From assembly GCA_038231495.1 (NCBI GenBank), contig JBBRLG010000400.1, forward strand, positions 1 through 7,044: a stretch of 7,044 nt of DNA. The letters are read 5' to 3'. How positions within the stretch are numbered: the first letter of the stretch is position 1; the number at the start of each line of letters is the position of its first letter. Shown piece after piece: positions 1 to 4,282 of this stretch. The notes beneath the pieces were generated by a model, which made no database searches, was not told the origin of the DNA, and saw only the letters and a list, made by a program, of their open reading frames with translations. The position numbers and the translations under genes are program-made. This DNA comes from JBBRLG01 sp038231495 (GTDB lineage Bacteria; Planctomycetota; Planctomycetia; Gemmatales; Gemmataceae).

Positions 1-147
1 GAGTTGGATGGTGGTCACCGGGTCCAGAAGCCGTTGGCGAAAGCGGTAACCGACTTCCCGGCAGGCGCTGGTGATGTGCGCCGGGTCGAGAACTTGAGCG
101 AGGTCCCGCTGGATACACCGCAAGGCGGACTGTAGGCGTTGGAACAC
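1..147 (-). CDS. IS4-like transposase, N-terminal part (runs off left edge)
   Basis: Only the first 49 codons are in the window. The minus-strand frame starts with GTG at 147-145 and stays open to base 1, reading MFQRLQSALRCIQRDLAQVL and then a DPAHITSACREVGYRFR segment ending DPVTTIQL. From memory this matches the N-terminus of IS4-type DDE transposases common in planctomycetes; the catalytic DDE residues lie outside the window, so activity cannot be judged. The start is chosen because a GGAGG ribosome binding site (plus bases 154-158) lies exactly 6 nt upstream. TTG at 153-151, also in frame, sits too close to that site. An ATG at 184-182 is out of frame. The gene reads away from the rest of the window, so the insertion sequence's right end should lie somewhere in 148-500. 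I could not identify its terminal inverted repeat because the other end is not visible. Confidence 0.72.
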   Translation of the reverse strand, partial: MFQRLQSALRCIQRDLAQVLDPAHITSACREVGYRFRQRLLDPVTTIQL

Positions 148-153
148 GAACAA

Positions 154-158
154 CCTCC
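154..158 (-). promoter_or_regulatory. Ribosome binding site GGAGG of the transposase gene
   Basis: The minus strand reads GGAGG, then TTGTTC, then GTG. The 6-nt spacing decides for the GTG start over the nearer TTG. Confidence 0.65.
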
Positions 159-205
159 GTGCGAAGGGGTGGGACTCCTTTCATGGCAGCAGCATTGTTA
201 CGTGC

Positions 206-230
206 GGCCGCCCCTTGACAAGGGGCGGCC
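206..230. repeat. Perfect 11-bp hairpin (GGCCGCCCCTT / AAGGGGCGGCC)
   Basis: Arms 206-216 and 220-230 pair perfectly around the 3-nt loop GAC. There is no T-tract on either side. It lies upstream of the transposase start and downstream of the DUF1559-like gene. It could act as a transcription barrier for the minus-strand operon, or be one of the short GC-rich palindromes scattered through planctomycete genomes. I favour a dispersed repeat, since other palindromes cluster in this intergenic region. Confidence 0.6.
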
Positions 231-291
231 CTACGCGAATGATTGGAACGAGGCGACGGGCAAGGAGATACGGCTTAAGGAAATGCCATTC

Positions 292-356
292 GGGACAGCG
301 TGAATTATTCCTAATCCTCCAGGTGGTCGGCAAGGGAAAAGTACGCTGTCCCCTTT
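292..356. repeat. REP-like element, single diverged copy
   Basis: The ends GGGACAGCGT (292-301) and ACGCTGTCCC (343-352) are perfect 10-bp inverted repeats. The interior shares the GAATTATTCCT start and the GGCAAGGGAAAAGTACGC end with the tandem copies at 3344-3533, with several substitutions between. It continues into CCCTTTTGTC and a second partial CCCCCTTTTGTC. Short terminal palindromes with no coding capacity fit REP or MITE elements mobilised in trans, for example by RAYT (TnpA-REP) enzymes. No RAYT gene is visible here, so the mobiliser is inferred only. Confidence 0.7.
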
Positions 357-425
357 TGTCTTCCCCCTTTTGTCTTCTCTTGTGGTGCAAAAGGTTAGGG
401 GCTCCAGGAAGTGCCATTCGTTCCT

Positions 426-479
426 GACACCTTTGATTTTTCGTGACACCTTTGATTTTTCGACACCTTTGATTTTTCC
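426..479. repeat. Three near-identical 18-bp direct repeats GACACCTTTGATTTTTCG
   Basis: Copies occupy 426-443, 445-462 and 462-479; the third ends CC instead of CG and overlaps the second by one base. Periods are 19 and 17 nt. On the minus strand they lie about 25 nt beyond the stop codon of the DUF1559-like gene and read as A-rich GTGTC-containing units. The sequence just before them (TGCCATTCG, 412-420) is also present at 284-292 beside the REP-like element, so the 284-480 block seems built from shuffled repeat fragments. Confidence 0.7.
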
Positions 480-504
480 GGCCCAGAAGAAGCTCCTCAG
501 AAAG

Positions 505-1230
505 CTACTCTTTCTTTTGAACTGGACCAACCAATAACATCGCTTTGAGCGTTTCTGGTGCTGCATTGCTCAGCCGTAGCTTTGTTACATCAACCATGCA
601 CACGTTTGGCCCATTCCGGTGTTTACTCGATACGCTTGGCTTAGCGTCGTCGTTCAAAACCAAGCTCATTGAGTCGAGGGACAAGTCTTTTGGCTCCATC
701 CAGTGGACCCCTTGTCCGACCGATTCTATTAGTAGAATCGTCTCACTGTGCGGACTCTGAATGTCATTAATCTTGACACTGTTAGCACCAGGAAAGACAG
801 TTTGTGCTCCCGCTACTACAAAGTAATTCGTATGCCACTTATTCCTAGCATCTTCGTCAGCGGGGCAGGAGTAGCATGTCGGCATATCATTTTGCAGTTT
901 TTGGTTGTTCGGGCTATTCCAAAGTTCATCAAACCGGTAAGCGCGAAACGTCTCCGGATCAAGAAATTCTAGAAGCAACACTCGCCAACTGTGCGCCGGC
1001 TTCCCATCAATTCCAGCGATAAAAGCGGGTGGAAAATGCCCGTACTTCTGATGATAGTCGTGCATCGCCATTCCGATACACGAGAGATTGCCTTGGCAAG
1101 TCGTCGCCTTAACCGCATCCCGTTGTGTCTGCACTTTGGCTACGATGGAACTAGCCACAACTAGACACATGGCTAGGAAAACTACAAAAGCGAAATAACT
1201 CGCTGTTCTTCGCCATATCATAACGGACAC
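505..1230 (-). CDS. Membrane-anchored DUF1559-like protein
   Basis: This 241-residue protein has an N-terminal hydrophobic helix (about residues 11-31) and an extracytoplasmic part resembling the planctomycete-expanded DUF1559 family. Family-like segments are CQGNLSCIGMAMHDYHQKYG (45-64, usually CxNNLKQLGLALHNYH), HSWRVLLLEFLDPE (80-93), the ETILLIESVGQGVHWMEP segment (163-180) and the C-terminal SSKHRNGPNVCMVDV (201-215), which corresponds to the family's 'HPGGVNVLFADGS'. Typical members start with a type IV prepilin signal (GFTLIELL); here a plain anchor replaces it. The start is GTG at 1230; ATG at 1221-1219 (residue 4) is an equally good alternative, with GAAGAG 8 nt upstream. It starts 34 nt after the RHS module, so is probably co-transcribed. 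GC is lower than in the right-hand genes. The molecular role of DUF1559 is unknown. Confidence 0.8.
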   Translation of the reverse strand: MSVMIWRRTASYFAFVVFLAMCLVVASSIVAKVQTQRDAVKATTCQGNLSCIGMAMHDYHQKYGHFPPAFIAGIDGKPAHSWRVLLLEFLDPETFRAYRFDELWNSPNNQKLQNDMPTCYSCPADEDARNKWHTNYFVVAGAQTVFPGANSVKINDIQSPHSETILLIESVGQGVHWMEPKDLSLDSMSLVLNDDAKPSVSSKHRNGPNVCMVDVTKLRLSNAAPETLKAMLLVGPVQKKE

Positions 1231-1264
1231 TCTTCAGTTCCCCTGGTCCAGGAATCGCCGATTA

Positions 1265-2005
1265 CTAATCATCGTAACCTTCTAGGTTGAGCCCCGCTGG
1301 GACATCCCAGTAAACTTTTCCATCCTTGTCCACAAGTGCATTGGGGCCAGGGATATACTGACAATCTTTGATGCCATTATCTCGAAGAATCAGAAAAGTG
1401 TAGTTGAGTGTCCATCGGATTTGCTCATCCCCATCGTTGTCATTCGGACTGGGCTGCGCGCCACAAACGACGGCTCGATACCCCTTGTATTTGTCCGTAA
1501 ACGTTCCAGCTTTGCATCCTCCCAATTTGACGATAGTAGCCACCGGGTCACATCCTGAGCCGAAGTGAAATGCGTAGAAATCCTTCTGCTCTTCGCCAGC
1601 GCCAGGTTTCGGAGGAATCAGAATCAAACCAACACATGGTCCGGCCCCTCGCGGGCCAAGCAGAACCTTATCCTGCGGCTTCCAAATCTTATGGTCACAC
1701 TGACCAACGCCCACAATCACGAAACCTTTCGGGGGTTCAGGCAAATCCTTTGGCTTCAATCGCATACAGTCCTTGAGTAATGTGCTACGTTTCGGACAAT
1801 TGTATGCTAGGGCGTTGAACACCCTCCAAAACCCTGCTTCTTCGTTCTTGCCACTCGTGACGTTTGCCTTTACCCCTTCAAGGCCCGATGGGTCAATCTT
1901 GTTCGTCGGGTTATTCCCAACGTCCCGATACAGGTTACTATCCCCTGCGTCGAAGCCCTTGGGGTCTACTTCCATCCAGCGGCCCAAGTTCGGAGAGAAC
2001 GACAT
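1265..2005 (-). CDS. Orphan RHS-repeat core end with a variable C-terminal domain (possible Cys/His deamidase-like toxin module)
   Basis: This 246-residue protein begins inside the conserved end of an RHS repeat-associated core: FSPNLGRWMEVDP (3-15), then NLYRDVGNNPTNKIDPSGL (24-42). The usual YRYVGNNP carries Asp instead of the second Tyr. All upstream RHS/YD repeats are missing; a stop codon 21 nt upstream of the ATG in the same frame closes it. The remaining 200 residues are the variable domain. LLGPRGAGPCVGLIL (115-129) and DFYAFHFGSGCDP (142-154) place Cys124 and His147 on neighbouring predicted strands. They are followed by YRAVVCGAQ (176-184), a helix-like TLNYTFLILRDNGI (199-212) and VDKDGKVYWD (225-234). 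The order resembles CNF1/CheD-type glutamine deamidases, but this is inference from pattern only. There is no signal peptide. ATG is preceded by AAAGGAG at good spacing. Cysteines are numerous (nine). Confidence 0.72.
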   Translation of the reverse strand: MSFSPNLGRWMEVDPKGFDAGDSNLYRDVGNNPTNKIDPSGLEGVKANVTSGKNEEAGFWRVFNALAYNCPKRSTLLKDCMRLKPKDLPEPPKGFVIVGVGQCDHKIWKPQDKVLLGPRGAGPCVGLILIPPKPGAGEEQKDFYAFHFGSGCDPVATIVKLGGCKAGTFTDKYKGYRAVVCGAQPSPNDNDGDEQIRWTLNYTFLILRDNGIKDCQYIPGPNALVDKDGKVYWDVPAGLNLEGYDD

Positions 2006-2011
2006 GTAAGA

Positions 2012-2019
2012 TCTCCTTT
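2012..2019 (-). promoter_or_regulatory. Strong ribosome binding site AAAGGAGA of the RHS module
   Basis: The minus strand reads TGAAAGGAGATCTTACATG. The AGGAG core is 7 nt from the ATG, and the first A belongs to the TGA stop of the transglutaminase-like gene. It is the best ribosome binding site in the minus-strand cluster. It supports real translation of the truncated RHS frame and suggests translational coupling to the gene before it. Confidence 0.7.
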
Positions 2020-3062
2020 CAGGTGTTCAGTGCCGCTTCGCGGGCACTTAGATCCCAGCGATAGTCCACGTGCAGACGCTCCGGCAGTCCCGACGGGCGA
2101 CGTTCAGGGTTCCGGCGCAGCGGAGCCCACCAGCGCCGTTCGTAGTCGGGATCCCTCAACAGCCCTTCCATGATACGCATGCGGATCAGTTCCCGCTCGA
2201 CCTCGCGCGGCATCTGGGCAAAGTACCGCGCTGGCAGTCCGATGTCAAGCACCGGGAAGTGCCGCGGCGGTAGCAGCGAACGCAGCTCTTCGTCCCATTT
2301 CTGCATCGCCTGCCGCGCCAGGAATGCGTGTAGCTGCCGGCCAGGGTCCAGCTCGTTCGCCCAGGCGAAACTCGTCACCGCCTCGCCGTACACCCGCTCT
2401 TGCATCCAGCATTCTGCGCGCTGGCCCAGGAAGCTGGCCAACTCCTCGCGCGGGGAGAACGATTGCAGGTAGCCACAGATCTCAACCGTCTGCGGGGGCA
2501 TTTCGTAAGGCCCGGTGCGGTAGTAGTCGTCGGGCAAGAAGCTCACCCCGTCGCCAGAGGCCTCGATGTTGAAGCAGTCGCCTGCGGGCAGCGCATCCCA
2601 GCGTACATATTGGTGGCACCGCGTCGCCGCCAGCATGAGCGGGTAGCCCAGGCGCCGGCCGATCGCCGCGTAAAGGACCGGCAGCGAGCCGCACGTGCCC
2701 CCTTTGCCTTGGATGATCCCGTGCAGGAAGCTGTCGGCGGGTTCCAGGACGGCAGCGGCCGACCGCTTGTCGAACCGGAATCGCAAACCGAGGTCGCGCT
2801 GCAAGTAAGTGATCATCGCCTGGATGCGGAAGCGCGGCTCGGAATCCGGGTAGTCACACTTTCCGCTATGGAACAGGGGCATCGCACGCTCGGTGAACCC
2901 GTAGGTCTGCTCGGCCCAGGTGTCGAGCGTGCGGAGGCACAAGGCGACATCGATGTGGTCCGACCCGGGCAAGCCTACCGCGCAGGCGAGGTTGGTCACG
3001 GCGATATCGACCCGCGCCAAGTCGCGGTCGGACAACCGTGCGAGCTGATGCCAGTCGAGCAT
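2019..3062 (-). CDS. Transglutaminase-like cysteine hydrolase-fold protein (SirB1/Transglut_core2-like)
   Basis: This 347-residue predicted cytoplasmic protein lacks a signal peptide. The centre carries a transglutaminase-like core: DSFLHGIIQGKGGTCGSLP (110-128, candidate nucleophile Cys124), YAAIGRRLGYPLMLAATRCHQYVRWD (131-156, candidate His150) and FNIEAS (164-169, candidate third residue Asn165 or Glu167). The N-terminal 110 residues, with a helical stretch and a Trp/Tyr-rich LDTWAEQTYGF, fit the SirB1_N-type region. Residues 205-260 look helical and TPR-like, and the basic C-terminus ends RWDLSAREAALNT. Start ATG at 3062 has GGAGG 4 nt upstream. Family members act as peptidases, amidases or inactive relatives; the substrate is unknown. 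High GC suggests a native gene. Its stop is 13 nt from the RHS start, so both probably share a transcript. A longer plus-strand frame across 2400-3176 is its shadow. Confidence 0.8.
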   Translation of the reverse strand: MLDWHQLARLSDRDLARVDIAVTNLACAVGLPGSDHIDVALCLRTLDTWAEQTYGFTERAMPLFHSGKCDYPDSEPRFRIQAMITYLQRDLGLRFRFDKRSAAAVLEPADSFLHGIIQGKGGTCGSLPVLYAAIGRRLGYPLMLAATRCHQYVRWDALPAGDCFNIEASGDGVSFLPDDYYRTGPYEMPPQTVEICGYLQSFSPREELASFLGQRAECWMQERVYGEAVTSFAWANELDPGRQLHAFLARQAMQKWDEELRSLLPPRHFPVLDIGLPARYFAQMPREVERELIRMRIMEGLLRDPDYERRWWAPLRRNPERRPSGLPERLHVDYRWDLSAREAALNT

Positions 3063-3314
3063 GCCGCCTCCAGCAATGGCGATGACGTCTGCGCCGCCGC
3101 ACTACCGATTATCCAAACCGGCACCGAACAATCACGGCTTGCGCCGAGTCGCTATGGCCCTTTCCAACGTAGTTGACCACCGCCCTCCTTCCTTGTCAAG
3201 CGCCGACTTCCGCGGCTGAGCCCGTTGCGATGTTCCCGCTTCCCTTGTTTTGTCGGCTTGAGTTAGCATCTGAAAAACGCCTTCCCCCACAATTGCTGAG
3301 CTATTGGCGGAGCA

Positions 3315-3533
3315 GGGGAATAAAAGGGGACAGCGAGGGGAATAAAAGGGGACAGCGTGAATTATTCCTGATCGTCCAAGTGGTCGACAAGGGAAAAGTA
3401 CGCTGTCCCCTTTTCTTGTCTTTTCTTGTCCCCTGAATTATTCCTGATCGTCCAAGTGGTCGACAAGGGAAAAGTACGCTATCCCCTTTTCTTGTCCGAC
3501 AAGGGAAAAGTACGCTGTCCCCTTTTCTTGTCC
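3315..3533. repeat. Tandem array of REP-like elements with successive truncations
   Basis: One full element (3344-3420) has perfect 15-bp ends, AAAAGGGGACAGCGT (3344-3358) and ACGCTGTCCCCTTTT (3400-3414). It is preceded by a 22-nt-period duplication of its left end (3315-3335 and 3337-3357). It is followed by a copy lacking the left arm (3434-3496, one G-to-A change in CTATCCCC) and a copy consisting only of the right third (3498-3532). All share GACAAGGGAAAAGTACGCT and end in TTTTCTTGTC. The same element, diverged, is at 292-356. It has no coding capacity. The structure suggests replication slippage or repeated insertion of a palindromic REP/MITE family. Confidence 0.85.
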
Positions 3534-3576
3534 CTGAATGCTTTAAGTCTTTGTCCGGCCAGAAGTTGCACCTTGG

Positions 3577-3623
3577 GGAATTCGTTCGGGGGGGTGTGTG
3601 GGTGGGCGAATGAAACGAATTCC
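3577..3623. repeat. 10-bp inverted repeat GGAATTCGTT / AACGAATTCC with a G-rich loop
   Basis: Arms at 3577-3586 and 3614-3623 are perfect. The 27-nt loop contains a run of seven G followed by TGTGTGGGTGGG, which could form a G-rich structure on the plus strand. It may be the end of a degraded mobile element or a regulatory structure; nothing in the sequence decides. Confidence 0.45.
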
Positions 3624-3657
3624 ACGGGTTGCCGCGCGCGGGCCGCTTTTGAACCAG

Positions 3658-3696
3658 GTCCGCCAACCGGGGAGGACTGCAAGGTCTTTGGCGGAC
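3658..3696. repeat. 9-bp inverted repeat GTCCGCCAA / TTGGCGGAC
   Basis: Arms at 3658-3666 and 3688-3696 are perfect, with a 21-nt loop and no T-tract after either arm. It is one of several palindromes in the same gap, with no assigned role. Confidence 0.4.
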
Positions 3697-3731
3697 TCGC
3701 CTAGCTGCCAAAATGACATTTTTGTGCAAAG

Positions 3732-3809
3732 CCTTGGGGGAGAGGGGTTGGGGGTGAGGGGACGGGCTTTCCGCGGCCTCACCCCTCACCCCAACCCACT
3801 CCCCCAAGG
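3732..3809. repeat. Large imperfect inverted repeat, G-rich left arm and C-rich right arm
   Basis: The left arm (3732-3761) begins CCTTGGGGGAGAGGGGTTGG. The right arm (3777-3809) ends CCCACTCCCCCAAGG. They pair over about 30 bp with a few mismatches and indels, around a loop ACGGGCTTTCCGCGG. A shorter extra motif, GGGGCGAGGGG, follows. Sequences of this form (CCTCACCCCxxCCCCTCTCCC) recur as intergenic palindromes in many bacterial genomes. It has no coding capacity. Confidence 0.7.
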
Positions 3810-3959
3810 GGCGAGGGGCTTTAGAAACACCCTCTCACCCCGCACCGCTGCTCCGCTATTCGACCGTGCGCGATTGCATTGTTCGGCAGCAATTGGCCGC
3901 TGAGCGTCAGGTCCGACCGTTCTACTTCTCGTGTCCCTTTGACCGCACGGCCGAGGGCA

Positions 3960-4018
3960 ATCGTGCCCACCCTTGCCAAAGCGCAACAATCTTGGCAAGG
4001 GTGGGATTTTGGCACGAT
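3960..4018. repeat. Two-part hairpin with TGGCAAGGGTGGG arms
   Basis: CCCACCCTTGCCA (3966-3978) and TGGCAAGGGTGGG (3993-4005) form a perfect 13-bp stem with a 14-nt loop. Outside it, ATCGTGCC (3960-3967) pairs with GGCACGAT (4011-4018), giving an alternative 11+8-bp stem with a one-sided bulge. The same core returns 74 nt later, so this is a repeat family rather than a single terminator. Confidence 0.7.
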
Positions 4019-4051
4019 GGGACCGTCCGGGGCAGGCAGCGGCGCTGATAT

Positions 4052-4090
4052 ACCCTTGCCAAAAGCGTGATACACATGGGTGGCAAGGGT
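4052..4090. repeat. Second TGGCAAGGGT hairpin
   Basis: ACCCTTGCCA (4052-4061) and TGGCAAGGGT (4081-4090) are perfect 10-bp arms around a 19-nt loop. Both hairpins share CCCTTGCCAAA followed by GCG. A third GGTGGCAAGG follows at 4094-4103. The right arm overlaps an in-frame ATG (4067 or 4076) of the frame that continues into the downstream gene, but that segment is repeat DNA, not protein. Confidence 0.6.
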
Positions 4091-4269
4091 GCCGGTGGCA
4101 AGGCTCTCGGTGCCAGTCGGGTGGGCGGAACCTTTGTTGCCGGGGGTAATTCTCCGGCCGCGGCCGGGTCGCCAAATGGCATTTTGCTCTGGCGTCCCCA
4201 ACCCCGACCGCGCACAATACCCAAACGGGCGGCACGGGCCGTGCCTTTCACCAATTCCGCCATTGCTGT

Positions 4270-4274
4270 GAGGA
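4270..4274 (+). promoter_or_regulatory. Ribosome binding site GAGGA deciding the start at 4283
   Basis: GAGGA is followed by an 8-nt spacer and ATG at 4283. The frame is open back to ATG 4067, but that ATG has no Shine-Dalgarno sequence and lies in a hairpin repeat, so the 4283 start is preferred. Confidence 0.6.
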
Positions 4275-4282
4275 ATTCTTCC

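Larger units (their letters stand above)
148..504. other. Non-coding repeat-rich gap between transposase and DUF1559-like gene
   Basis: This 357-nt stretch has no convincing gene. It holds the transposase ribosome binding site, the hairpin at 206-230, the REP-like copy at 292-356 and the triple 18-bp repeats. The longest minus-strand frame here, entered at 566, simply translates these repeats, giving low-complexity Lys/Gly/Val strings. Open frames on both strands have the same repeat origin. The right boundary of the insertion sequence should fall in this stretch. Confidence 0.7.
3063..4282. other. Long non-coding, repeat-dense intergenic region
   Basis: It lies between two divergent genes. 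It should hold the promoters for the transglutaminase-like gene (minus) and the secreted protein gene (plus), but I see no convincing -35/-10 pair. In order it contains about 250 nt of unremarkable sequence, the REP-like array (3315-3533), the GGAATTCGTT inverted repeat with a G-rich loop (3577-3623), the GTCCGCCAA inverted repeat (3658-3696), the G-rich/C-rich palindrome (3732-3809), about 130 nt with nothing recognised (3824-3959) and the TGGCAAGGGT hairpins (3960-4090). Open frames here are repeat-derived or shadows and resemble no family I know. Confidence 0.65.

Noticed and set aside
206..230. Rho-independent terminator call for the 11-bp hairpin
   Set aside because: No T-tract on either side and about 275 nt from the nearest stop codon; listed as a repeat instead.
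231..566. 111-residue minus-strand open frame with KIKGV repeats
   Set aside because: It is a translation of the 18-bp direct repeats and the REP-like element, overlapping the end of the DUF1559-like gene.
2400..3176. 258-residue plus-strand open frame
   Set aside because: It is antisense to the transglutaminase-like gene, has Arg/Ala/Gln-rich composition, shows no family motifs, and overlaps a frame with a clear domain and ribosome binding site.
3080..3180. Possible promoter of the transglutaminase-like gene (minus strand GGATAATCGG with a TTGTTC upstream)
   Set aside because: The spacing between the two boxes is only about 14 nt and the match is weak, so it is not listed as a feature.
3315..3533. 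Possible CRISPR array
   Set aside because: The repeats are palindromic, directly abutting and progressively truncated. There are no unique spacers of constant length and no cas gene.
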